Assembly: GCA_963691655.1 (NCBI GenBank)
Contig: OY829327.1
Span: 67,344,079 to 67,408,078, forward strand
Source of the DNA: Toxonevra muliebris
Taxonomy: Eukaryota; Arthropoda; Insecta; Diptera; Pallopteridae
Length of the DNA: 64,000 nt
Reading direction: 5' to 3'
Under the pieces are notes generated by a model. That model saw only the letters and a list, made by a program, of their open reading frames with translations. It searched no databases and was not told where the DNA came from. Shown piece after piece: positions 1 to 10,581 of this stretch (within the stretch, counting starts at the first letter, position 1; every line of letters starts with the position of its first letter). A program made the position numbers and the translations under genes.

Positions 1-400
1 TTATTGATATTATAATTTATATTATATTATTGATATTATAAATTAAACTCAAGGCAATTATTGTTTGATCACAGTTACAGTTTGGACAGGGTAAAACTGT
101 AATTATTATCGAAAATCCAATGTATTTTTACAGTATATTTTTTCCGTGTATAATAAACATGGTCTAACTCACGGGCTCGAAAAAAAATGTATGAGGTTTT
201 TAAGACCTTTTATTCGGTTTCAGCTACCCCAAAACTATATAATAAACATGGTCTGGCCCCCGGATTCGAAAAAACATTTCGTTTCGCGTTGGGTGGCTGT
301 GTTATAGTATTTCCATAATATTATTTTATGCACATATGCATTTCATTTCTAACAACAGCTTGATGTCTGCGGATTTGTATTGTAAATCCACTAATGCGAT
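1..400. repeat. Non-coding leader with a 42-bp direct repeat
   Basis: No coding signal is seen. Positions 149-190 and 238-278 carry near-identical segments that both begin TATAATAAACATGGTCT and both run into a CGAAAAAA tract about 42 bases on. They are 89 bases apart. They may be the remains of a short tandem duplication or of a terminal repeat of an element that starts before the window. Nothing else in this stretch is recognised. Confidence 0.5.
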
Positions 401-454
401 TGAAAGTTCTTCCTTGATTTTAAATAAAGTGTTGACAATAAAAATATAATTCTA

Positions 455-1410
455 AGTGGGAATGCAATGGGATCACTCACCTTGTCTGAAACTTTTTTTT
501 GGTATCAAATGGTGCGGAAAGGTCTGTCCGAATTTGCACTGCACTCGTTTTGTCGGTCAGTGCCATTTTGTCAAGTCAAATGAGCTTTGCAGGGATACCA
601 AAATCAAACAATGCGGTGTGCAATTAATTCTTAATCGTGCTGTCAAAGGTGGCTTTATAATCGACGAATAGATGGTCGATGTCGATGTCGGGCGATATGT
701 CGTAGAGTAAATATTTAGTTGAAGCCACATTAATAATATCCAATCAGCTTGTTGACGATAAGCTTCAGTCGTATATGCAATATTGGGATAGCTTATCCCA
801 CAGTAGTTGGCGCGACACTGGAAGCGTGCCTTCCGTCGATTACAACTTGATCAATTTGGTGTCGTATTTTTTGGTCAGTGGAATCTAAGTGACCTTATAA
901 ATATCGAAATGTTGGAATCTAGTGCTATTAGCTATCATGTTCCGTGCCGCGGTGAAGTCGACCAGTCTCATACCGTTGTCGTTGGCTTCGTCGCGGAGAC
1001 TGAATTTTTCGGTCTGTCACCGACCACAATGGCTTTAAAACCGTCTAACACGATTTTAATATCATGTTGACAATGCTGATGTGTTTTTTTTTTTTGAAGA
1101 ACTCGAAGAAATCATTTTTGGTCACTTCATACTTTTCGTCCGTCAGTGCATAAACACAAATTGGTCTAATGGATAGTTGCTAGACACTCGGTCACTGGCG
1201 TGAATCTAGAGACAAAACACAGTCTATTGCCAACCACAAATCCAACACCTAATTCGTGTCTCAGATCACGTCCCTTCCAATGCATTTCCTGGATAGCGGA
1301 AATGGCAGCTTGGTATCTTTCGAGGATATCTACCATCCTCTATCCAGCACTTTCCCCGTAGAGGGTTCGGAGATTCCAAGTGCATATTTGTAAATCACTG
1401 TTCTTTGGGC
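455..1410 (-). pseudogene. RTE-clade LINE fossil (endonuclease and start of RT)
   Basis: Read on the minus strand, 1410-1170 gives a degraded apurinic-like endonuclease start (CTWNLRTLY, then AISAIQEMHWKGR and GVGFVVGNRL), as in endonuclease-reverse transcriptases of the RTE clade. About 1000-860 gives ANDNGMRLVDF and STRFQH, typical of the end of that endonuclease. About 690-460 gives the early RT domain (LFVDYKATFDS, FGIPAKL, FRQGE). Many frameshifts and stops break it, and the stretch between the two domains is shortened. It would once have nicked target DNA and copied its own RNA. The RT core with its catalytic aspartates is missing, so this is an old, dead copy. The family call rests on motif order and is fairly safe; exact ends are not visible. 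Confidence 0.7.
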
Positions 1411-3830
1411 GTTTGCGGGGGTCATCAATTCATTGGAATTGTTTTTTGATGTGGTGGGTTTCAAATCTGAAGTACAACCGTTAATTCTAGGTCACAGTGA
1501 AACCCAATGCACGCAATCCGGCCTAAATTGTGGAGAATTTTTCGCTCTAACTTTGTAGAATATTGTTAAGCTTTATGAGCAACGAAAGTAGGTTTTTGGC
1601 TGATTTTTAGAAAGTGTATCTCTGGTCCATTTAGTCCCGTTCAGGGGCGACTAATAATGCATAATATAAGCTGTCGCATTTCAATAAATATTCTATGAGT
1701 GCACCCTCTTGCTTTTTGGTAAACACGGTAGCGTGACCAGCATTCCGCAATGACAGCATCGATGGGGAAGTGGATGCTGATATTGATGCGCTCTCGCAGA
1801 ACTGATGCGCTGCATCCCGCAACGATTAGGTCTGCGACTACACGGTTCGAATCGCAGCGGATAAATTTGAATGAAAACTGGACAAAAACTCCCAGAAATC
1901 CAAACTTTCAGGGCACGAAATATATTGAGCGACCATACGAAAACCAAAACATAAATGGCGTCGCATGGCGGTACCAAGAGCCATCTACAGTCAAAATTTG
2001 AGCTCATCGCCAACGCACGCATATTCAAATTAAATAAATCAATTGGTGTCCATTTAGCCCCGCTCTCCTCTACTGTATCATGATTTTATCGAAAAAAAAT
2101 CTGAATCATTTCAGTTGCGGAATCTTTACAATAATATCATATTTACATTTCCAAAATATTTCAAAAATAGTTTGAATTATGAATGCACATTCTTCATAAT
2201 TTTATAAATATTTATTATACATAATTTTAAAGTTCTCACAGTTGAATAAACACACAGACATACATACACACACGTTTTAGCACAATATAATATTTCCAAA
2301 ATATTTTATAAATTTTATATTAAGTCCTTAATTGAATTTGTTATGAAAAAAATGTTTAACAAACTCTCAAAGTCAAATTAAGTTTTTGTATATGGACATC
2401 TGAATGCTCGATTATATACTATGCATATGAGTATGTGTATGTATGAGTGTGAGAGGGTGGATGTTTTATGTTGTTTGTTGGCTTTGCATGTGCATCATAA
2501 TAATAAACCATATTTCAGGGTGTATTTTATGGCAAATGCTAAATAGCTTTTGGTCTATCCATAAAACGCACTTGTGTTAGTTTTCCATACACTTTTCGAA
2601 GCGTTATTTTTGTTATTATTTTCATTAGTGATGTTGTTGCCTTTGCCATTGCTGTTGTTGTTGCTTCATATGTTAGAGTGTCCGAGGCGAAGCACGTATA
2701 AACGATAGTTAAATGACGGAAATGAGTTTAAAGTTAGAGTTTTCTATATTTTCCCATTTTGTCTGTAGCATAATTTAAAACTTATGCTATAAAAAAATAT
2801 AAATTTTTTTCGTTGCTGTAATTTTTAATAATCGCTTTAGGGCATATAAAAAGAATTTATAAAAATTCACTTTTTTCTTTAATATAGAATTTTTAAATCG
2901 GATAATATTTGGTGCAAAGTAAAACTATTTATTCTAATTAAAATCATTGTGGAGTATTGTCCTTGTTGAAATTAATTTTTATGTAGTTACAAATAGTTTT
3001 TTTGTCCAACAAACGAAAATTTTTGCTTGCAACAGAAAAACCGTTATATTCTACTGAAATAGCAGATATTTGGTGCTGAACGTTTTCCCTAAAAAGTTAT
3101 AGTCCAGCTCCTCATTGTTCCCAATGAATATAAACTAATTTTTAAAAATTCTCAATACTTTATTCAGTATGAAAATTTGAAAATACTTTATTTATATTTG
3201 GTAATACTTTATTCTCTTTTCAAGAGCCTGATTTGATAGGAAAATTGATCTGCCCATAATACAACATCATTTATGTCTTATGTATTACAAATGTAAACGG
3301 ATGATGAACTAGCGAAACTGAAAACCAATACGAAAACAAATGGATTTATAGCAACTTTAATCAGAAGCGAACATTTATGTTTGGAGTGTTTAGAGAAGGA
3401 GCAAAAACGAAAAATTGCTACACATTGTAGGGTGCGTGCCGAAAATTTTGATGTAATCTAAGATATAAAAATGCAGAATCTGGTAAAAATCTCAAATTAG
3501 TCAAAAGTTTAAGTATTAAAATCCAAATTATTCAATCAAATATTCTGTTCATTCGCTGTTGTGGCATAAATCCTCTATGGGTATAAATTTGAAATAAAAA
3601 TATTCTATACTATTACTCCAAATTACTCCAAACTGTATGTCAAATCGTCAGTCCGATTTCTCAGATTAAGTACATTTAATTTTAGAAATGTATTTGATTT
3701 TTATAACGAAATATACATAGGTAAATATATTTTTAAACGATATATTAAATGAAAACAGAAATATAACTAAATGAATTTTGAAAAAGGAGGTTTAGACTTT
3801 ACGTTAAATAAAAAATAAAATATAACAAAA
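1411..3830. other. Non-coding stretch, no gene recognised
   Basis: AT-rich sequence with short ACAC/TATG runs (2257-2275, 2423-2460) and GTT-rich tracts (2625-2670). A GGTTCGA motif at 1844-1850 resembles a tRNA B box but has no matching A box or cloverleaf. I see no extended coding similarity. Confidence 0.5.
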
Positions 3831-3834
3831 TTAA

Positions 3835-4300
3835 TTTAGAAAAAAGTATGCTAAAGTATACAACATTTTAAGTTTGGAAATCTTGAGGCTACAATTTTGT
3901 TTGATTCTGTAAGTTTCCAGTTCTCGAAAGACCAACTGTCCATGTTGTAAGCATTCTGCGCGCAAATCATTCCCAACATATTTAAAAGTTTGGCCTTGTG
4001 ATTTGTTAATTGTTACTGCGAACGAAAGTTTTATGTGGCTGTTCACACGGGCGCAAGTATGAAAACCTGTCTGAAAGAGACAGGTAGAAAATTTAGTTAG
4101 TAAAAAAGAGTTAGAAACTCCCCTGTGTTTTTCTAACTAGCTATTTTTTCTACCTCACTCTTTCAGACAGGTCTTCATGCTTGCGCTCGTGTCAACAGCC
4201 ACTATAGGAAACTGAAGTCGTTTATATTGAAAAAGTAAACCTGGGATCATTGGTTTGTGAAGGATGCAAGCAACTTGTCCGGCTGGCAGTCTTACAAAAA
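3835..4300 (-). pseudogene. Helitron/PIF1-type helicase C-terminal fragment, split by a MITE
   Basis: On the minus strand 4290-4206 reads PMIPGLLFQYKRLQFPI and 4031-3840 reads [17 protein letters not shown] followed by [15 protein letters not shown]. This is the continuous C-terminal signature of the SF1 helicase (RecD2/PIF1 type) carried by Helitron rolling-circle transposons. The two halves are separated by a 168-bp foldback element at 4035-4202 with a TAT duplication on each side. Removing the insert restores the normal motif order. The Rep domain and the rest of the helicase are absent, so this is a fragment. A host PIF1 helicase is a less likely source because the [11 protein letters not shown] and HGQL wording is the Helitron form. 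Confidence 0.72.
4035..4202. mobile_element. 168-bp foldback MITE inserted in the Helitron helicase
   Basis: The ends are inverted repeats of roughly 75-80 bp with about 85% identity by eye. The left starts GTGGCTGTTCACACG and the right ends CGTGTCAACAGCCAC. The insert is flanked by TAT at 4032-4034 and 4203-4205, a plausible 3-bp target duplication. No coding capacity. Superfamily not assigned. Confidence 0.8.
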
Positions 4301-4361
4301 TCCAATAACACAGAATACCAAAATGGAGAAAAAACGTAAACAAACAATCAAAAGTAAATAA

Positions 4362-4703
4362 TGGGTGCGTTTGGCGGGTGAAAAATCGGAGAAGCTGATT
4401 TTGAAGTGATTAATCAAAAATCAGTAATCAGTGTTTGCGTCTTAGAAACGGCCTGATGCATTAGTTGTAAAATTTTTGAAAATCATTAAAATGTAGTTTG
4501 TGAAATGTTTTAATTTCCTTCTAAAAATATATTTATATAATTTTTCAAAATTTGTCAAAGTTTTAAGACATAATGCTGGCCTGAAAAATCAGAAAAATAA
4601 ACAAAAAATGACGTCCACTTTGTTAATCAGAAACACTCAGCGACGCTTTTCTAACACACTTTGAAATCAGCTTTTCTGATCTTAGACCCGCGAAACGCAC
4701 CCA
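4362..4703. mobile_element. MITE with ~42-bp terminal inverted repeats
   Basis: The left end reads TGGGTGCGTTTGGCGGGT and the right end is the inverse of TGGGTGCGTTTCGCGGGT; both continue through AAGCTGATTT. The interior is AT-rich with no ORF. The flanks do not give a clean target duplication, so the superfamily is open; the ends resemble some hAT MITEs. Confidence 0.7.
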
Positions 4704-5100
4704 ATGATTCAAGTATAATTCACTTTGTGCAAAGTTAACTCATCGTGGTGGACTTCAGTTATATAAAAACAATTTGCTGGGCATACATATTCTGTTCCCC
4801 ACCATAGATTAATAACAAAGTAGAACAGATACTGGTAACACATACAGTAGGTGGTAAAAATTTGGTTCTCAATAAAATGTTTTTGCGTGACGTCATTGCC
4901 ATAGTTTCTATGGGAGTTTAATCGTCTTCGATCTGCTTTTATATCTAATGTTTGAATAAAATATATATGTATGTACGAACCCGGTCATAACTATAAGTTA
5001 CTGTGAAAATTTCAGATAAATTGGAACAATAGATCGTGAGATTTGCGGAAACAAAAAAATGTCCCTGTCAAATTATAATAATAGTATAGAAGTATATATA
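4704..5100. other. Non-coding spacer before the Harbinger element
   Basis: AT-rich sequence without coding or repeat signal. It ends in a TATATA tract that supplies the TATA flank of the Harbinger insertion. Confidence 0.4.
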
Positions 5101-5814
5101 CACGCATAGAAAAAATTCGTTTCTCAGAAACGAAATTTTCACTAAACGAACTTCGTGCATGGAATGTTTCCATGATGAACGAACATTTATTTATCAAAAC
5201 GACTGTATTCGGTTGCCATGAACGAACATTTATTCATCATAAACGGATCAATTACGATGAACTAAAAACGTTTGCATTAAAATGCAATATTTTCATGAAA
5301 AATATAAAAAAGAAAGCAAAAACCATTTTCATATATGTATTGGCATTTTATTGTTGTTTTTGTTTAAATAAAATTTTCTGATTAAAAACTAGAAAAAGTG
5401 TATGAAATTTTACATCAAATTATATTATTACAATTTTTGTATTATTTATTATAAATCACACACTTTTATTAGTTTTTTATAAACACCACGCACTTTTTTG
5501 TAGACAAAAAGAAATATGATAAAATAATTTCAATGCACAATTAAAATTCTTCAATAATGCGTTGACAAATGATACTTTCCGTTATGTTGTGTTGATTTGT
5601 TGTTGTGTGGAGTTTGAATGGTTGCATTCAGAAGACACACCGGAGGCTCAACATGTTGAGCTTCTGCAAATATGTATATGATTTTTTGTCTTCTGAATGG
5701 CATGATGCATCATCTTTCAAATATTTGAGAAACAGCTGTTTTGTTTTTCTGAGAAACAAAAGAAATAAAGCAAAGTAAAAAAATTGTGAAAAATATTAAA
5801 AAAAAGAAAATATA

Positions 5815-6940
5815 ATGGAAAATATTGATATTGAAATTGATATAATCAGTGAACTTCTTGATGATGATGTTGAAGGTGCAGTAACAAATGTATTAGGATT
5901 GTTGGAGGAGAGTCTCGCGACGCCAGACCTGAACTGGTCTGATGTGGCGTATCGTGAGCAAAAAGCAAGAAATGAGCATTATTTTGAAGAAACAGTTCCA
6001 CGATATAATGCTCATTTATTTAAGGAGTATTTCGGAATGTCTCGGAGAACATTTGAGGTAATTTGTAGTAAATTTTGGAACGAACCATATAAATTCTCAT
6101 AACTTCTTTTCAGGGCTTAGTAAACGAAATTGGGCATGCGATACCTGGGAAAGCAGATTACTTGGCAGACTTGCGCAAAAAAGTTATGTTCTCGGTATGG
6201 GTTCTGGCCAAACCTGAAAGTTTCCTTGCTGCTGGAGATCGCTTCGGATTTGCGACAAGTACTGCTTACATTATTTTCAGAGAAATTATAGCAATTATAG
6301 CTGGTATGCTACCCACATACGTTAAGTTCCCTAATAGAGCAAAATGTAACAATGAAGCAGTGATTTTCCTAAGGCGTTCGCGTGGTTTTCCTGGCGTAGT
6401 TGGTGCCATCGATGGTTTTCATATACCAATTCCGCCGGCAACCCGACAGACAATCGAAATAAAATGCCTGTGCGGATGCATAACGCCAGAGTTTTCAGGC
6501 AGAGCGAGCTGTTCACAAAACTGAACAACAACATTTCACCACTCTTACCTCCGCATTTGCATCTTTTGGGTGACGCTGCTTACCCATTAATGCAAAATCT
6601 CATGACCCCGTTTCGGGACAATGGACGTTTAACCCGACTGCAAAGCAACTATAATGTGAAATTAAGCAGTGCTCGCTCTATTGTGGAAAGAGCATTCGGT
6701 CTACTAAAAGGCAAGTTGCAAAGATTGAAATATTTGGATATCAGTACTCCAGCCACAGGCAACGATATAGTAGCGGCGTCATGTGTGTTGCACAATTTTT
6801 TAATTGACCGGAACAAGGTTGATTTTCAAAGTGAAGAGGAAGAAGAAACAACAACAAACGAGGACGGCGCCAACGAAGCAGTTGCAGAGGATCTTCCTGC
6901 AGTAGGAAAAATAAATTTAATCGTTGAATCGTTGTTGTAG
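5815..6940 (+). pseudogene. Harbinger DDE transposase (HARBI1-like), internally deleted
   Basis: Exon 1 runs 5815-6057 (81 codons). A 56-bp GT-AG intron lies at 6058-6113, and exon 2 resumes in frame at 6114. The DDE nuclease residues are visible: first Asp in GVVGAIDGFHIPI (about 6386-6430), second Asp in HLLGDAAYPL (about 6563-6590), Glu in SIVERAFGLLKGK (about 6676-6715). The segment normally between the first Asp and the MHNARVFR motif is missing: the frame changes near 6455-6465 and roughly 30-40 residues are absent compared with HARBI1-type proteins. The acidic C-terminus (EEEEE) ends at a stop at 6938-6940. Family function: cut-and-paste at short AT-rich targets, working with the Myb-like partner. 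As it stands it should be inactive. Confidence 0.85.
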
Positions 6941-7344
6941 TAAGGTTTTTTAACAAACGAAGAAACAAACCAACTACTTGTTGTAAACCTACATTTGTGT
7001 CTTACAAGGACGTCCTTATATATAAAAACATTTAAATAATTCTCATTAAAAACACATTTATTATTCAACTATGTGTAGTTGATAATAATAATAAAAACAA
7101 TTTAGTTTTTACAAAAAACAAAAACATCCATTGAAAAAAAGTAATATAAAAATTAATTGAATTTAATAAAAAAGAATAGATTTTATAAAAAGAAATTGAT
7201 TTAATTCATTAATTCACTTAAAAATTATAAAATGATGAATGAAATACACAACATCGGAGCCACAGAGTACTGGAAAAATCCTGAAAATGGAAAATTTTAG
7301 AACTTTTGCTTCTAAATAAAAATGTATAAAGTAATTCTTACTTA
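6941..7344. other. Intergenic part of the Harbinger element
   Basis: AT-rich sequence between the 3' ends of the two convergent genes. AATAAA-like signals occur on both strands (for example AATAAAAA near 7090 and 7165), as expected for two facing 3' ends. No other feature is seen. Confidence 0.4.
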
Positions 7345-8337
7345 CTATTTTTCATTCTGCGTGGCTTCTTGCATTGCTGTTGTTGCTTGGGCACTGCGCA
7401 TGTTGATTAATTGACGAATCAACTCATTTTTTCCCCGAAGCAGCTTATTCGTCTCCTTCATGGTTTTGTGCATCTCCTCGGTTATTTTCAGTTTACGCTC
7501 TTCTGTAAGCATTTGTTTCCTTCGCATATTGTGTAGAGTGCTCATCCTCTTGGCAGCTGCTGATGTGCTTGGCTGACATTTGAGAGATATCCGTCGCTCT
7601 GCTGCTGGCTGTATCAGAAGAGGCTGATATATCAGTTATTGAGCTGCAGGTGCTGTCATCAAGACTTGTATCCACGCTTGCTTCCATTAACGACACCACT
7701 GGACCGCAATTGACTGTACGGTCATCGGCAAAAATGTCTTCAAAAATTTCAAAATATTCCCAAGAAACACGACCCCAACCTGCAAGAGAAATAAATAAAT
7801 ACATAATAATTTTATAGCTTTTTCACTGACCTGTACTGTTTTTTTTGTTGTTGTCTTTAATATTTTTATATGTTTTTTTTCATATTCCTCATTTTGCTAT
7901 CCATAACTTCCTCATCTTCAGCAGGAAACCCGGCCAGCTTCATATCATTAAGCATTTCTGTCCACAAATCCTTTTTTTTTTTTTTTTTTAATTTTTGGGT
8001 CCCGCAATCTTTCCTTTCTTTGAAAGTATGCTTCCAAGAAAAATTTGATTGCTTTCGGACTCCACTTGAATTTTGCGGCACCTTCACGAGCTGCAATTTA
8101 ATCATATTTCAATAACTTTCACAAAAAAATTGAATTATGATTTACCACTATCTACAGCCGTCACTTTATCTGCAATTGCAACAAATTCCGGTGGTGCAGA
8201 TGATATATTAAAATACTCAGTCAGAAAATAAATAATTTAGAATTTACCAGCCTTTTATGTACTTCTCTTGTGTCTGTAATCAAATACACACACTCGCCAA
8301 TCGTATATTCAATTGAAATTTGTTCTGTGGCTGACAT
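7345..8337 (-). pseudogene. Harbinger accessory Myb/SANT-like protein, frame-broken
   Basis: The minus strand from 8337 reads a first exon beginning MSATEQISIEYTIGECV, followed by an intron-like stretch. It then reads a trihelix/Myb-like region around 8090-7900 (KFKWSPKAIKFFLEAY, LWTEMLNDMKLAGFP), a Ser/Asp-rich middle (7804-7493) and a Lys/Glu-rich, probably coiled-coil C-terminus (7545-7345). Harbinger elements typically pair their nuclease with such a Myb-like protein, which carries the transposase to the nucleus and binds the ends. Consecutive pieces lie in different frames. An 18-T run at 7972-7989 lies inside the DNA-binding domain and probably causes one frame break by slippage. Introns near 7800-7860 and 8110-8240 are plausible but I cannot fix every splice site. 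Confidence 0.7.
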
Positions 8338-9553
8338 GATGTGTTTTTTCTATATATTTATCGGCTAAGCCGTACTCACTGTACAAATGAACGATAAACA
8401 ACATAATATGAATTGAATAATATTAAAAAGATACACTTACTTATAATAGGATTGTTGAAAATATTATTTTCGAGTATTTTTAAATCAGCTGCCGAAACAA
8501 AAGAAAATATCGGCTACCAGCCACCGTCTAAAAATCGCCAAGCCGCCGATAAATAAAAATAGACGGCGCAGGTCTTTTGAGACAGCATGTTGGATCGAAA
8601 GAGCAGAAATATAATATGATGGAAAAAATGGAGTCGAAATGCCAACAGCTCCATGGAGCAGAAATACGCAACAACCCATTTAGAAGACACACACGCCACA
8701 GTTGCGCAACTTCTGTACCTTCTGAATGCACCCAATGTAAGCGTCGCTGCTGCTTCTTTTTGCGACGAAAACGAGATGAGAGGAAAGCGAAAATAAAGAG
8801 AGAAGAGGGGACTTTCGTTTAGCAGAAACGTTTTTTCATTTGCCAGAAAAGAAAATTGCCTTAATTTTATCGTGAACGAGTTTTCGTTCATCATAAAACT
8901 GTTAATATTTCGCAGAAAACGGTTTTGGCTCAGCGTAAAAGTAATATATTCTCCACAAAGGGGCGACAAATGTTTTTTTTCTTTGCGTGTATAGACAAAT
9001 CGGTAAGGTCCCAGTAATTGCCCAATTGGACAAAATGAAAGTACTTTGTAGAGGAGTGAAATAAAAGACTTTTTTCACTCCATTTTACCTTATTCCGAAG
9101 CATTTTTTTATAAAGTCTTCTCTTTTGGTTGAAGACTGAATAAAAACACTATGCTCGTCAGCTGCTGCTTCACTGCAACAATGCAAGAGAACGATAATAC
9201 GAACATCAGAAGTTAAACTTCGTGTTTGATGCTCATAAAATCACATTATTGCCTCTCTGTATTCAACATTTGTGTATCAAATCGGTTAACCCGATCTCTG
9301 CGTTAAAATTTTATTGCGTTTGGTTTCATATTGGCACAATGCATTATATATTTGCAAATTTTTGAAACTCCAAATTGACACCAATGCAGAAGTAAGATTA
9401 ATATGCTTTTTCAGTTACTCGTTTTGTCTTCGGCATATCGTTCTTTTGTTTCAATTTCTTGTCGGTTCCATGGCGCGAGTGTATTAAGAAAATATTTGTT
9501 ACTTAAAATATTAAAAGGTTTGTATAATAATCATTTTTATTTATTAAATTTAT

Positions 9554-9661
9554 AAAAAAAAATACAGAAAATTTTATTTCATAGATTGTATCAGCAGCAG
9601 GATGCCTGAAGTGCCTGCTGCTGATACAATCTGTGAAATAAAATTTTCTGTATTTTTTTTT
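9554..9661. repeat. Near-perfect hairpin, 48-bp arms and 12-base loop
   Basis: The left arm 9554-9601 and right arm 9614-9661 are reverse complements with a single mismatch in the CATAG/CTGTG position. The arms run from A9/T9 through TACAGAAAATTTTATTTC to TCAGCAGCAGG at the loop. As RNA this would be a long, almost uninterrupted stem. Confidence 0.9.
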
Positions 9662-10465
9662 AGTAACAAAAGAAAAGACAGAAGTAGAAAGTGAAAAATA
9701 AGTGGAAGAAAGCTTATGAAATGCAGTTGAAAATGTTCTTTTTTTTTGTAAGTATAATGTATTAATAATATTAATTTGTAAGATTTTTCTTTTTATATTT
9801 TAATTACAATAATAATAATAAAAATTTGTAATGATAAAACATTATTTTTGTGTACATAATTCATGTTAACAAAACAAATTTCTTTCTCCATTTAAACTCT
9901 ACAATAAAGCAAAAGCAAATCGCTGCTTGCTATGAAACAGAGCAAGAGGATGATAATACGAACATCGTATTTGTTGTTCGTATTATCGATACTTTGCTTT
10001 GTCACACTGCTTGCAGCGTTTGAAAAATGTATTGCTTTGCTTAGCCTTACTGCGGAGGTTAAATGGAGTAAAAGAGATTATAGGTCTGCAAGAAAAGAGA
10101 GCACTGCTATTGCTGCTGTACGGCTCTCATTCTACTATGCGCTCTTGTGCTGATCGCCTAGGACATGCAATGTAAAAAACGTAATGGTAAGTAATGGTGA
10201 AGCAAAGACCTTTTTGCTTTGCACAAAGCACTTTAAAAGGCCTTTTGGGGTGCTTTGTTCCCGACTGGGTGGGGCTAGTTTTTTGCGGAAGAAATCTCTT
10301 TATGAAAAACAAATATCAAAAGAGATCCAAACTACTCGTTGGTGTTTGTTTTGTTATTTGTGTATGCAGATAATTCGTTAGATAATTCTGAGAAATGCCG
10401 TTACTCATGTCTTCTCTCTCTCTCTCATTTGTTATTTACTTCCGCTAAAGCAATGATTTTTACAA

Positions 10466-10505
10466 CGATGAATGCAATTCATTGTTCAATGAATTGCATT
10501 CATCG
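10466..10505. repeat. Perfect 19-bp palindrome with 2-base loop
   Basis: CGATGAATGCAATTCATTG at 10466-10484 is followed by TT and its exact reverse complement at 10487-10505. A related GATGAATGCAATG is seen near 62839. It may be a recombination product or element end. Confidence 0.85.
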
Positions 10506-10581
10506 CCTTTTTAAATTTGTTCATGTAGAATTTGAATCTGCCATGGCGTTCATCGATGGACAACGCATGTGCCACATTACA

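Larger units (their letters stand above)
5101..8989 (+). mobile_element. PIF/Harbinger DNA transposon, 3.9 kb
   Basis: The element begins CACGCATAGAAAAAA and ends with the inverse of CACGCAAAGAAAAAA, giving terminal inverted repeats of about 14 bp. TATA flanks it on both sides (5097-5100, 8990-8993), which fits the AT-rich short target duplications of PIF/Harbinger. It contains two genes in the usual Harbinger pairing: a DDE transposase (plus) and a Myb/SANT-like protein (minus), arranged convergently. Both end regions recur in two shorter elements at 10582-11356 and 49411-50177. The transposase has lost an internal piece and the Myb gene carries a long A run and frame breaks, so this copy is probably not autonomous. 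Confidence 0.88.
8990..10581. other. Non-coding stretch with two strong palindromes
   Basis: No gene is recognised. It holds a 48-bp-arm hairpin (9554-9661), a 19-bp-arm palindrome (10466-10505) and a 12-bp-arm hairpin (9952-9963 with 9976-9987). It also has a direct repeat of GATAATACGAACATC (near 9192 and at 9952). The mixture suggests the remains of one or more foldback elements between the Harbinger element and its MITE. Confidence 0.45.

Noticed and set aside
1790..1865. tRNA-like GGTTCGA at 1844
   Set aside because: No A box at the right distance and no acceptor or anticodon stem; not called as a tRNA or SINE.
1631..2028. Overlapping small ORFs on both strands
   Set aside because: Mutually antisense and without family resemblance. 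Probably chance.
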